Positions 45,841 through 54,086 of a DNA stretch of 64,000 nt are shown here, one piece after another. Below the pieces are notes generated by a model. It did not search any database. It was given only the letters and a program-made list of their open reading frames with translations, and was not told the DNA's origin. Source of the DNA: JBBWZH01 sp035544115 (GTDB lineage Bacteria > Actinomycetota > Actinomycetes > Mycobacteriales > CADCTP01); the NCBI GenBank assembly GCA_963714145.1, contig OY970235.1, forward strand, positions 6,200,001 to 6,264,000, in the 5' to 3' direction. Every line of letters starts with the position of its first letter. Position 1 is the stretch's first letter. The translations under genes were made by a program, and so were the position numbers.

Positions 45841-46521
45841 CGCGTTGCCCACCGTGTCCCGCACCGTGTGCGTGCCGGCCGTCAGCGTCAGCGGGCAGAC
45901 CGCGATCAGTTCCGGCTTGGACAGCCGCTGCCCGTCGATCTCGGCCCGGCTCAGCTCGCTGATCAGGTCGTCCCCGGGGTTGGCGACCCGGTCGTCCACG
46001 AACGCGCTGAAGTACTCGTGCATCCGCCGCTGCGCCTCGCCACCGGCCGCCGACCGGGCGTTGCTGGACGCGCTGCCCCACTCGCGCAGCATCTCCAGGT
46101 CCGCGGTCGGGAACCCGGCCAGCTTGCCGATCACCCGCAGCGGCAGGTGGTGGGAGAAGTCGTCGATCACGTCCATCCGGCCCTGATCCAGGTACGGCTC
46201 GAGCAGTTCGTCGGCCAACTCCTCGACCCACCCCTCCAGCCGCTGTACGGCGCGGACCGAGAAGGCGGCGGACATCAGCTGGCGCAGCTGCCGGTGCCGG
46301 GGCGGGGACAGGTCGATCACGCTGGCCGAGCCGGCACCCGACGAGGTGTCGTTCGGGTCCTTCGCGCCGCGCATGGACGAGAACGCGGCCCAGTCCGAGA
46401 GCACCCGCTGCACCTGGTGGAAGCCGTACACCTGCCAGGCGCCGTGCGCCGGGTCGAAGTGCGCGGGCCGCCCGGGCGTGGGGGCGAACCCGGGAAAGAC
46501 CACCTCGGCCGCACCAGTCAT
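45388..46521 (-). CDS. cytochrome P450 (first of a tandem pair)
   Basis: A 377-residue soluble P450. The heme loop is LGHGIHFCLGAPLARMET (Cys ligand), the ExxR motif is EEVLRYLPP, and NRDPAEFDRPDEFDV precedes the heme loop. The I-helix reads TAGTHTVRDTVG: the usual acid before the conserved Thr is His. The start is ATG before TGAAEVVFPGFAP; a GTG lies three codons upstream. The last 151 codons are identical at DNA level to the downstream-numbered neighbour. Substrate unknown; ferredoxin and reductase genes are not adjacent. Confidence 0.94.
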   Translation of the reverse strand: MTGAAEVVFPGFAPTPGRPAHFDPAHGAWQVYGFHQVQRVLSDWAAFSSMRGAKDPNDTSSGAGSASVIDLSPPRHRQLRQLMSAAFSVRAVQRLEGWVEELADELLEPYLDQGRMDVIDDFSHHLPLRVIGKLAGFPTADLEMLREWGSASSNARSAAGGEAQRRMHEYFSAFVDDRVANPGDDLISELSRAEIDGQRLSKPELIAVCPLTLTAGTHTVRDTVGNAWLCFDRHPAALADVRADPGLIPGAIEEVLRYLPPVPQFPRVAAVDTEIDGQAVAAGDWVMARIPSANRDPAEFDRPDEFDVRRQPNRHLTLGHGIHFCLGAPLARMETRVALAAMLRRLRDVRLADVPLVPHESPFAYGMEALPITFTAA

Positions 46522-46594
46522 CAGCCTCACCCACCACCATCCGGGGACAATCAGGACAGACCCTAAGTCATGACCCCGGACCGGTACCGCCGGC

Positions 46595-47049
46595 CGTCAG
46601 GCCGCGGTGAAGGTGATCGGAAGTGCCTCCATCCCGTAGGCGAACGGGCTCTCGTGCGGCACCAGCGGGACGTCCGCCAGCCGCACGTCCCGCAGCCGAC
46701 GCAGCATCGCGGCCAGCGCCACCCGCGTCTCCATCCGGGCCAGCGGCGCGCCCAGGCAGAAGTGGATGCCGTGGCCGAGGGTGAGGTGCCGGTTCGGCTG
46801 CCGGCGCACATCGAACTCGTCCGGCCGGTCGAACTCGGCCGGGTCCCGGTTCGCCGACGGGATCCGCGCCATCACCCAGTCACCCGCCGCCACCGCCTGC
46901 CCGTCGATCTCGGTATCCACCGCCGCCACCCGGGGGAACTGCGGCACCGGCGGCAGGTACCGCAACACCTCCTCGATCGCCCCCGGGATCAGGCCCGGGT
47001 CGGCCCGCACGTCGGCCAGCGCGGCCGGATGCCGGTCGAAACACAGCCA
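46595..47049. repeat. 455-bp perfect duplicate, copy 2 (end of second P450 gene)
   Basis: Partner of 45386-45840, 1209 bp away in the same orientation. Covers the last ~151 codons, including ExxR and heme loop, of the second P450. Confidence 0.93.
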
Positions 47050-47730
47050 GGCATTGCCCAGGGTGTCCCGCACCGTGTGGCTGCCGGCGGTCAGCAGCAG
47101 CGGGCAGACCGCGACCAGCTCCCGCTCGGACAGCCGCTCGCCGTCGATCTCGGCCGCGATCAGGTCGGTGAGCAGGTCCTCGCCGGGGTGGGTGGCCCGG
47201 TCGGCGATCAGCGCGGAGAAGTAGTCCCACATCAGCCGCTGCGCCTCGGCCGCCTCCGGCGAGCGCACGTTGCTGGACGCGTTCCCCCACCCGCGCAGCA
47301 TCTCCAGGTCCGCGGTCGGGAAGCCGGCCAGCTTGCCGATCACCCGCAGCGGCAGGTGGTGGGAGAAGTCGTTGATCACGTCCAACTCGCCGCTGTCCAG
47401 GAACGGGGCCAGCAGTGCCTCGGCCAACTCCTCGACCCAGGGCTCCAGCCGCTGCACCGACCGGACGGTGAACGCGGTCGACATCAGCGTGCGCAGCTTC
47501 CGGTGCCGCGGCGGGTCCAGATCGATCAGGCTGGCCGAGCCGGTGGTGGCGGTGTCGTTCGGGTCGAGCGCGCCCCGGCCGGACGAGAACACGGCGTAGT
47601 CGGCCAGCACCCGCTGCACCTGGCGGTACCCGTACACCTGCCAGGCGCCCTGCTCCGGGTCGAAGTGCGCCTGCCGGCCGGGGGTCGGCGCGAACCCCGG
47701 AAAGACCACCCCTGTCGCCGCACCAGTCAT
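46597..47730 (-). CDS. cytochrome P450 (second of a tandem pair)
   Basis: A 377-residue P450, the same length as its tandem neighbour, 75 bp apart and in the same direction. The N-terminal ~60% is clearly homologous but diverged (for example VLADYAVFSSGRGALDPND against VLSDWAAFSSMRGAKDPND). The C-terminal 40% is identical. The I-helix reads TAGSHTVRDTLG, again with His before Thr. The heme Cys lies in HFCLGAPLA. The start is ATG 47730. A dyad operator-like sequence lies 30 bp upstream, and the large XRE/NB-ARC regulator gene ends 64 bp upstream in the same direction. Confidence 0.94.
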   Translation of the reverse strand: MTGAATGVVFPGFAPTPGRQAHFDPEQGAWQVYGYRQVQRVLADYAVFSSGRGALDPNDTATTGSASLIDLDPPRHRKLRTLMSTAFTVRSVQRLEPWVEELAEALLAPFLDSGELDVINDFSHHLPLRVIGKLAGFPTADLEMLRGWGNASSNVRSPEAAEAQRLMWDYFSALIADRATHPGEDLLTDLIAAEIDGERLSERELVAVCPLLLTAGSHTVRDTLGNAWLCFDRHPAALADVRADPGLIPGAIEEVLRYLPPVPQFPRVAAVDTEIDGQAVAAGDWVMARIPSANRDPAEFDRPDEFDVRRQPNRHLTLGHGIHFCLGAPLARMETRVALAAMLRRLRDVRLADVPLVPHESPFAYGMEALPITFTAA

Positions 47731-47759
47731 CGCGACCCAACCCTTCACCGCCCGGCCAT

Positions 47760-47789
47760 GTCACGGCTGACCCTAGTGTCAACCGTGAC
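47760..47789. promoter_or_regulatory. dyad upstream of the second P450 gene
   Basis: GTCACGGCTGAC and GTCAACCGTGAC form 12-bp inverted arms with one mismatch around CCTAGT, 30 bp from the start codon. Read on the gene strand it holds TTGACA and TGACACTAGGGTCAG. A related TGACTTAGGGTCTG stands upstream of the first P450 gene near 46555-46570, so both may share a regulator. Confidence 0.5.
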
Positions 47790-47794
47790 CCGCG

Positions 47795-50700
47795 TCAGCC
47801 GGTGTGCAGCCAGAGCAGCGCGGGGAACCGGCCCGGCGGCGGCGGGGCGTCGATGGTGGCCGCCAGCCGGGCCGCGGCGGCGGCGTAGTAGGCGTTGCCG
47901 GTGGCGGCGGCCCGGCTGGCCATCGCGGCCGTGGCGGCCAGCGCGGCGGAGCGGTCGGCGGCGGCAGCCGCGAGCGCGCCGCGGGCGAACTCGGCCTCGA
48001 ACGCCAGCGTGCCGCCGAGCCCGTCCACCACCAGGCTGCCGGCCAGCCAGCCGGCGCCGTCCAGGTCGCCGGCGGCCAGCCGGGTCAGCACCAGGTGCAC
48101 CTGCAGCAACGCGGCCAGGTGCGGGTCGGCCCGGATCTCGGCGGCCAGCCCCTGCGCGTCGGTGAACGCCCGGGCCGCCCGGGTCAGGTCGCCCTCGACC
48201 AGCGCGATCATGCCGGTGGTGTCCAGGAAGTGGGCCCGGGCCCAGCGCTCGCCGGTGCCGGTGGACGCCGCCAGCACCCGGTCGACCAACTGCCGGGCGT
48301 CCGCCACCCGGCCGAGCGCGAGCAGCGCCAGCGCCCGGCTGTGCTCCGAGGTGGCGGCACCGGCCAGGTCGCCCAGCCCGCGCTTGGCCGCCACAGCCTG
48401 CTCGAGCAGGTCGATCGCACCGGTCGGGTCGCCCTGGTTCAGCCGGATCACGCCCATCGCGTGCAGCACCCGGCCGGCGCCGTAGCTGTCGCCGCGGGCC
48501 CGCATCTCCGGCAGCAGGTCGGTGAAGAGCCGGCCGGCGCCGGCCAGGTCGCCCTGCTCCAACCTGAGCGCGCCGAGGTTGAAGGTGGACCGGGCGGCCA
48601 ACTGCGGCAGGCCGGCCATCCGGGCCGCCGCGACCGAGCTGTCCAGGTGCGCCAGCGCCGCCGCGGTCTCCCGGCGCAGCCGGCGGACGACGCCGAGCAC
48701 CGCGTGCGCCCGGGCCGACACCTCGGCGGCCACCTGCGGCGAGACCGGTGCGATCCGGTCGGCCAGCTCCAGCGCCTGCCGACCGACCGAGATCGCGGTG
48801 TCGTGGTCGGACCGCATCAGGTGCGCCCGGCACTCCACCGCGGCCAGCTGTCCGGCCAGTACCGCGTCCTGGTCGGACGTGCCGGGCGCGGCCGCCCGGC
48901 ACAACTCCAGCGCCTCGGTCACCCCGCCGCGCTCCAGCAACACGTTGGCCAGCCGCCAGCCGACCTGGCCGCGGGCGGTCGGCGCCGCCGGCTGGACGAA
49001 CGCCTCCCGGTAGGCGTCCTCCGCCTCGGCCGCCCGGTCGGTGTGCACCAGCAGGTCACCGCGGGCCACCAGCAGCCGGCGGATCACGTCCGGGTCCGGC
49101 GTGGCCCGGGTACGCACCGCCCGCAGCAGGTGCGCGGCCAGGTCACCGGCGGCGAACGCCTGGCCCCGCTCGACCAGCGCGGTGACCCGGCCGGCCAGCA
49201 GGTCGGCCGCCTCGTCCGCGTCGCCGGCCCGGGTGTAATGCCAGGCCGCCTCCAGCACGTCGTCGGCGACCCGCTCGGACCACTCCGCGGCCACCCGGTG
49301 CAGCCGCCGGCGCCGGCCGACGTCCGAGATCAGCGTGGCGTAGCCGTGGTCGCGCAGCAGCGGGTGCAGCGCCGCCCGGGCCGGGTGGTCGATGATCTGC
49401 CGGCGTTGCAGCTCGCCGATCGCGGCCAGCAGGTCGTACGGCCCGTCGATGGCCCGGTCGAGGGCATCACAGAGCTCCACCAGCGTCTCGTCGTGCAGGT
49501 CGACCGGGCGGCGGAACACCGACAGCAACGCGACCAGCCGCTCACTGCCCGGGTCCAGCCGGCCCAGCGTGGTCTCGACCAGGTAGGAGGCCACCTCCGG
49601 CTGCGCCTCCAGCCGGTCGACCAGCATCGGCGCGTCCGGGTCGTCCGCGTTCAGGTGGCCCAGCGCGAGGCGGAGCAGCATCGGGCTGCCGCCGGTACGG
49701 GCCAGTAGCCGCTGCGCCAGCGGTACCGGGATGGCGCCGTTCAGCTTCGCGATCAGCGCCCGGCCCTCGGCCCCGTCCAGGCCGCCCAGCCGGACCACCG
49801 CGATGCCCGGCAGCGGCAGCTTCTCCCGGCTGACCAGCAGCACCGCCACCGACCGCAGCTGGGCCAGGTCGACCAGCAGCGCCAGCACGTCGGGCGCGTC
49901 CCGCAGCAGGTGCGCATTGTCGACGCAGATCAGCACCGGCTGGCCGGCCAGCGCGGCCACCAGCCGGTGGGCCCGCTCCGCCACCTCGCCGGCGGCGCCG
50001 GCCGCCCGCTCCGCGTCGGCCGCCCGCTCCGCGTCGGCTGCCCGCTCGGCGGTGGCCGGCCACTCGGCGGTGGCTGCCCGGTCGGCGTCGGCGAGATGCT
50101 CGGCGTTGACGGGATGCTCGGCGTCGGCGGGCTGCGGCAGCAACCGGGCCAACCGGAGCAGCAACCCGTCGACGGACAGCGGCAGCCCCGGGCTCGGCGC
50201 CAGCCAGCAGATCAGGTGCGAGCCGGGCAACTCCCGGGCCAGCGTGCCGGCCAGGGTGGTCTTGCCGACCCCGGCCAGCCCGCTGAGCACGACCAGCCGC
50301 TCGGCGTCCAGCCGGGACCGCAGCCGGGCCAGCGCACCCGGCCGGTCGATCAGGTGCCGCGGCGCGGCCGGCACCTGAGTCAGATCGAGCCGGCGGGCGC
50401 CGGTCGGCCGGCGTGGCCCTGGGACCGCGTCCGGGCCGGAGCCCGCCAGGCCCGAGCCCGCCGCGCCGGGGACCGCCGGGCCTGAACCCGCCAGGCCCGA
50501 GCCCGCCACGCCTGAGCCCGCTGCGCCGGGGACCGCCACGCCCGAGCCCGCCATGCCGGAGCCCGCCAGGCCGGGGACCGCCGTACCGGGGGACGGGTCG
50601 TGGCCGGACGGGCGGCCGCGGCGGCGCCCGGCCCGGGCCGCGGTGGCCAGGTCGACCAGCCGACCGCCCAGCTCGGGCTCGTCCACCAGCCGGAGCGCGG

Positions 50701-50896
50701 GCAGGAACAGCGCGGCCACGGTGGACGGGTCGGGCAGCCGGCGGGATTGCTCCAATCGGCAGATCTGTGCCTCGCTGTAGCCAACCGCGTCACCGAGCTC
50801 ACGCTGGGTGAGACGGGCACGACGGCGCAGGAACCGGAGCAGATCTCCGAACGTGGTTGAGCTGGTTGGCGCAACGACTGCGTGGTGAATGGACAC
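47795..50896 (-). CDS. XRE-type regulator with NB-ARC ATPase and TPR domains
   Basis: A 1033-residue regulator. The N-terminal helix-turn-helix reads LRRRARLTQRELGDAVGYSE and AQICRLEQSRRLPDPSTVAA (about 20-60). A low-complexity AGSG/VPG repeat linker (about 105-165) follows, then an NB-ARC-like ATPase with GLAGVGKTTLAGTLAREL and VLICVDNAHLLRD, interrupted by a hexapeptide repeat (ADAERA type), and a long TPR array to the C-terminus. I start it at GTG 50896, 9 bp after GGGGGAAG. Such proteins resemble plant-type STAND regulators that control secondary metabolism. It lies directly upstream of the two P450 genes, in the same direction. Confidence 0.9.
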   Translation of the reverse strand: MSIHHAVVAPTSSTTFGDLLRFLRRRARLTQRELGDAVGYSEAQICRLEQSRRLPDPSTVAALFLPALRLVDEPELGGRLVDLATAARAGRRRGRPSGHDPSPGTAVPGLAGSGMAGSGVAVPGAAGSGVAGSGLAGSGPAVPGAAGSGLAGSGPDAVPGPRRPTGARRLDLTQVPAAPRHLIDRPGALARLRSRLDAERLVVLSGLAGVGKTTLAGTLARELPGSHLICWLAPSPGLPLSVDGLLLRLARLLPQPADAEHPVNAEHLADADRAATAEWPATAERAADAERAADAERAAGAAGEVAERAHRLVAALAGQPVLICVDNAHLLRDAPDVLALLVDLAQLRSVAVLLVSREKLPLPGIAVVRLGGLDGAEGRALIAKLNGAIPVPLAQRLLARTGGSPMLLRLALGHLNADDPDAPMLVDRLEAQPEVASYLVETTLGRLDPGSERLVALLSVFRRPVDLHDETLVELCDALDRAIDGPYDLLAAIGELQRRQIIDHPARAALHPLLRDHGYATLISDVGRRRRLHRVAAEWSERVADDVLEAAWHYTRAGDADEAADLLAGRVTALVERGQAFAAGDLAAHLLRAVRTRATPDPDVIRRLLVARGDLLVHTDRAAEAEDAYREAFVQPAAPTARGQVGWRLANVLLERGGVTEALELCRAAAPGTSDQDAVLAGQLAAVECRAHLMRSDHDTAISVGRQALELADRIAPVSPQVAAEVSARAHAVLGVVRRLRRETAAALAHLDSSVAAARMAGLPQLAARSTFNLGALRLEQGDLAGAGRLFTDLLPEMRARGDSYGAGRVLHAMGVIRLNQGDPTGAIDLLEQAVAAKRGLGDLAGAATSEHSRALALLALGRVADARQLVDRVLAASTGTGERWARAHFLDTTGMIALVEGDLTRAARAFTDAQGLAAEIRADPHLAALLQVHLVLTRLAAGDLDGAGWLAGSLVVDGLGGTLAFEAEFARGALAAAAADRSAALAATAAMASRAAATGNAYYAAAAARLAATIDAPPPPGRFPALLWLHTG

Positions 50897-51053
50897 GGCC
50901 TGCCGCTTCCCCCGGACGTTGCCCCCGCCGGCGTACGCCTCTGGCAGGAAATGTGGCAAGGAATGTCAACTTAGGCAAGCCCAGGCCCGCTAGAACATGG
51001 CTCCTCTCCTCATGTCCTGAACACGAGGAGTGATGACGCCGTGACCTGGAAGG

Positions 51054-51701
51054 ATGCCAGACGTAGTGAACCTGAACCGGCTCACCCTCGGTGGGCGGAT
51101 CGTCGCCATCGCCGGCCTGCTGCTGTTCATCGACTCCTTGCTGCCGTGGTTCCGGGCATGCGTGGACTTCGGCCAGTTCGGCGGCAAGGTCTGTGGCTCG
51201 CACAACGGCTGGAACAACGTGCTCAGCCTGATCGCCATCCTGCTGGCCATCGCGTTGGTCGTGCACGTGGTGCTGGAGCTCTCCGGGACGGCGCTGCCGA
51301 GTGTCGGCACCTTGTCCTGGGGCCTGATCCAGCTCGTGGTCGCCGGGGTCGCGGCGCTGTTCGTGGTACTGCAGGTGATCATCGGCGACCACAAGGTGCC
51401 GCGGTCGATCGGCGCGTACCTCGGCATCGTGTTCGTCGCCGGCCTCGTCTACGGCGCGTTCCTGCGCTTCCAGGACTCGCAGAAGGCCGTCCCGCACGGC
51501 GGCCCGTACCAGCAGGGTCCGCCGCCCGGGTATCCCCAGGGCCCGCCGCCCGGCTACCAGCAGGGCCCGCCGCCCGGCGGGTACCAGCAGGGCCCGCCGC
51601 CTGGATACGGGCAGGCACCGCCGCCCGGGTACCAGCAGGCGCCCCCGCCCGGGTACCAGCAGGGTCCGCCGCCCGGCTACCAGCAGGGCCCCGGCATCTG
51701 A
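51054..51701 (+). CDS. four-TM protein with C-terminal PPPGYQQG repeats
   Basis: A 215-residue protein: four hydrophobic segments (RIVAIAGLLLFIDSLLPWF, VLSLIAILLAIALVVHVVL, LIQLVVAGVAALFVVLQVI, IGAYLGIVFVAGLVYGAFL) and a 60-residue tail of about eight GPPPGYQQ units. Two Cys flank the first extracellular loop (ACVDFGQFGGKVCG). The start is ATG 51054 or GTG 51066; GGAAGG lies just before the ATG. The tail is encoded by 24-bp DNA repeats at about 51505-51690. I cannot assign a function; similar proteins with Pro-Gly-Tyr tails are common in Actinomycetes. Confidence 0.8.
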   Translation: MPDVVNLNRLTLGGRIVAIAGLLLFIDSLLPWFRACVDFGQFGGKVCGSHNGWNNVLSLIAILLAIALVVHVVLELSGTALPSVGTLSWGLIQLVVAGVAALFVVLQVIIGDHKVPRSIGAYLGIVFVAGLVYGAFLRFQDSQKAVPHGGPYQQGPPPGYPQGPPPGYQQGPPPGGYQQGPPPGYGQAPPPGYQQAPPPGYQQGPPPGYQQGPGI

Positions 51702-51722
51702 CCCGAACTACCTGTCCCGCCC

Positions 51723-51765
51723 CATCGGCCGGCCAGCCACGCTCTTGTGGCCGGCCGGCCCGATG
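51723..51765. terminator. bidirectional terminator between convergent genes
   Basis: GGCCGGCCAGCCAC and GTGGCCGGCCGGCC, flanked by CATC/GATG, form a long near-perfect stem with loop GCTCTT between the membrane gene and the convergent MFS gene. Confidence 0.8.
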
Positions 51766-51794
51766 GCATTGCGGGCTGAGACCAGGCGCCGGGG

Positions 51795-53264
51795 TCAGGC
51801 CGCGGCCGCCTCCACGTCCGCCTCGGCCGGCTGCCGGCGGGCCGCCGCCGGCCGGACCACCAGCAGCAGCACCAGCAGCGCCAGGACGACGAACAGCACC
51901 GCGGCGCCGAACGCGGTGCCGATGCCCCGGCTGAGCGCCGCCTCGGCGGTGCTCCCGGCCGGTGCTCCCCGGCGGGCGGTGTCGAACACGGTGACCAGCA
52001 CGGCCAGCCCGAGCGAGCCACCCACCCACTGCATCGTCTGCAGCAGCCCGGATGCCGCCCCGGCCTCGTGCCGGCCCACCCCGGAGAGGATCACCACGTT
52101 GGCCGGCATCACCACCAGCCCGGCCCCGGTGCCGAACAGCATCATCGGGCCGAGCAGGCCGGTGGCGTAGCCGCTGTCCGCGCCCAGCCGGCTCAACCAG
52201 GCGGTGGCGACCAGCACCAGCGCCGCGCCGACCAGCTGCAGCGGCCGCGGCCCGAACGCGGCCAGCAGCCGCGGCACCAGCCGGACGATGACGAACATCG
52301 GCAGCATGATCGGCAGGAACGCCAGGCCGGCCACCAGCGGGCTGAACCCGAGCACCTCCTGCACGAACTGGGTGAGGAAGAAGAAGACGCCGTACATCGT
52401 GGCCGGGACGAGCAGCATCGCGAGGTACGTGCCGGCCCGGTTCCGGTGCGCGAACAGCCACAGCGGCATGATCGGCTCGACCGCCCGGGTCTCCACCGCG
52501 ACGAACAGCGTGAGCAGCCCGGCCGCGGCCACGAACGCGGCCAGCGTCAGGCCGTCCGTCCAGCCGTCGGCCGAGGCCCGGATGCAGCCGTAGACGAGCG
52601 AGGCCACGCCGAGCGTGCCGGTGAGCGCGCCGGCCAGGTCGAGGCGGCCCGGCCGCCGGTCCGGCTCCTGGATGTAGCGCGGCGCCAGCACCAGCAGCGC
52701 CAGGCCGACCGGGACGTTGATGAACAGCCCCCAGCGCCAGGACGCCAGGTCGGTCAGCGCGCCGCCGAGGATCAGCCCGACCACGCCGCCGGAGCCGGCC
52801 ACCAGCGCGTAGATGCTCAGCGCCCGGTTGCGCGGCGGCCCCTCGGCGAAGTTGGTCGCGATCAGCGCGAGCCCGCTGGGGGCGATGAACGCGCCGCCGG
52901 CGCCCTGCACCGCCCGCGCGGCCAGGAACCAGCCGGAGTTGGTGGCCAGGCCGCCGGCCAGCGAGGCGAGGGTGAACACGGCGACGCCGCCGAGCAGCAC
53001 CCGGCGCCGGCCGAGGATGTCCCCGGACCGGCCGCCGAGCAGCAGCAGCCCGCCGAAGGCCAGCATGTACGCGTTCAGCACCCAGGACAGCCCGGTGCTG
53101 GAGAAGCCGAGGCCGGTCTGGATCCGGGGCAGTGCCACGTTCACGACGGTGGTGTCCAGCACCACCATCAGGTAGCCGAGGGTGATCACGGCCAGCACCA
53201 GGTTCGGGTGCGGGACGCGGGGTACGGCGCGGGTCCGGCGCCGCGGCAGCGCGGATGTCGACAA
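51795..53264 (-). CDS. MFS drug exporter, DHA2 (EmrB/QacA) family
   Basis: A 489-residue protein with 14 predicted TM helices. Motif VLDTTVVNVALPRIQ in TM1, GGRSGDILGRRRVL (motif A) in loop 2-3 and the GSGGVVGLILGGALTDLASW antiporter-type motif C are all present. The start is TTG 53264 with GGAGGCGA 4 bp upstream, a strong reason for this start. A divergent TetR gene and three inverted repeats lie in the shared 117-bp region, so expression is likely derepressed by a drug-like ligand. Confidence 0.95.
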   Translation of the reverse strand: MSTSALPRRRTRAVPRVPHPNLVLAVITLGYLMVVLDTTVVNVALPRIQTGLGFSSTGLSWVLNAYMLAFGGLLLLGGRSGDILGRRRVLLGGVAVFTLASLAGGLATNSGWFLAARAVQGAGGAFIAPSGLALIATNFAEGPPRNRALSIYALVAGSGGVVGLILGGALTDLASWRWGLFINVPVGLALLVLAPRYIQEPDRRPGRLDLAGALTGTLGVASLVYGCIRASADGWTDGLTLAAFVAAAGLLTLFVAVETRAVEPIMPLWLFAHRNRAGTYLAMLLVPATMYGVFFFLTQFVQEVLGFSPLVAGLAFLPIMLPMFVIVRLVPRLLAAFGPRPLQLVGAALVLVATAWLSRLGADSGYATGLLGPMMLFGTGAGLVVMPANVVILSGVGRHEAGAASGLLQTMQWVGGSLGLAVLVTVFDTARRGAPAGSTAEAALSRGIGTAFGAAVLFVVLALLVLLLVVRPAAARRQPAEADVEAAAA

Positions 53265-53289
53265 GGGTCGCCTCCGGGACGATGATTGA

Positions 53290-53350
53290 GGAGGCAGCCT
53301 CCGGATAGAACCGGAGGGTGCCTCCGGAAACCATACGGAGGCTGCCTCCG
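53290..53350. promoter_or_regulatory. three TetR-type operators between exporter and regulator
   Basis: Three perfect dyads: GGAGGCAGCCTCC (53290-53302), CCGGAGGGTGCCTCCGG (53311-53327) and CGGAGGCTGCCTCCG (53336-53350), centred 23-24 bp apart. They share the core GGAGGC-N-GCCTCC. The position between divergent starts suits autoregulation and repression of the exporter. Confidence 0.85.
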
Positions 53351-53380
53351 CTTCGCAACCCGCAGATCGGGAGCCGTTCG

Positions 53381-54019
53381 ATGAGCAGGCCCGGCGCCAG
53401 TCCCGGCGTCGTCACGCCCGAAGCCACGCCGCCAGCCGTGGCCGGCGCGGGCGCGGGCGCGGGGGCCAGGCCGATGCGCGCGGACGCCCGCCGCAACTAC
53501 GACCGGCTGCTCACCGCGGCCGCCGCCGCGTTCGCCGAACGCGGCGCGGACACCTCGCTGGAGGACATCGCCCGGCAGGCCGGCGTCGGCATCGGCACCC
53601 TCTACCGGCACTTCCCCACCCGGGCCGCCCTGCTCGAGGCCAGCTACCTGGTCCAGTTGGAGGCGCTCTGCGCGCAGGCCACCGGGCTGCTGGACGAGCC
53701 CGAGCCGGGCGCCGCGCTGGTCACCTGGCTGCGCGCGTTCGCCCAGCACAACGTCCGCAGCCGGGGGCTGAAGGAGGTGCTGGCCGCCGCCACCCGGGAA
53801 GAGGGCTCACCGCTGTCGAACTGCAAGCAGCTGCTGCGCGAGGCGGTCGACGGGCTGCTCAGCCGGGCGCAGCGGGCCGGCGCGATCCGCTCCGACCTGA
53901 CGCCGACCGAGCTGATGCGGCTGGTGCACGCGGTCTTCCTGACCGCCGAGCAGACCGGTGACGCCGGCCAGACCGACCGCCTGCTCTCCCTCCTGCTCGA
54001 CGGCCTCCGCACGCCCTGA
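53381..54019 (+). CDS. TetR-family transcriptional regulator
   Basis: A 212-residue repressor. I start it at ATG 53381, with GGGAG 7 bp upstream; the frame is open to 53318 across the operators but without a signal. A Gly/Ala linker (1-30) precedes the helix-turn-helix: RRNYDRLLTAAAAAFAERGA, SLEDIARQAGVGIGTLYRHF. The ligand domain is alpha-helical with the usual TetR_C pattern and ends LLDGLRTP. It is divergent from the DHA2 exporter and expected to bind the three dyads between them. Confidence 0.93.
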   Translation: MSRPGASPGVVTPEATPPAVAGAGAGAGARPMRADARRNYDRLLTAAAAAFAERGADTSLEDIARQAGVGIGTLYRHFPTRAALLEASYLVQLEALCAQATGLLDEPEPGAALVTWLRAFAQHNVRSRGLKEVLAAATREEGSPLSNCKQLLREAVDGLLSRAQRAGAIRSDLTPTELMRLVHAVFLTAEQTGDAGQTDRLLSLLLDGLRTP

Positions 54020-54083
54020 GGCCGGCGGCACGCCCTGGCGCCGGCCGCACGCCCTGGCGCCGGCGGCGCGCCCTGGCGGCAGG
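54007..54083 (+). repeat. four 19-bp tandem units covering a stop codon
   Basis: Units of the form CCGCACGCCCTGGCGCCGG at 54007, 54026, 54045 and 54064 (last one 20 bp). The first contains the last codons and TGA of the TetR gene; in later copies the TGA is TGG. The array fills the gap to the phosphoglucomutase stop. Confidence 0.85.
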
Positions 54084-54086
54084 CGG

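Noticed and set aside
51031..51042. A three-codon leader ORF (ATG ACG CCG TGA) after GAGGAG upstream of the four-TM gene
   Set aside because: Too short to separate from chance; noted only because the ribosome site before it is strong.
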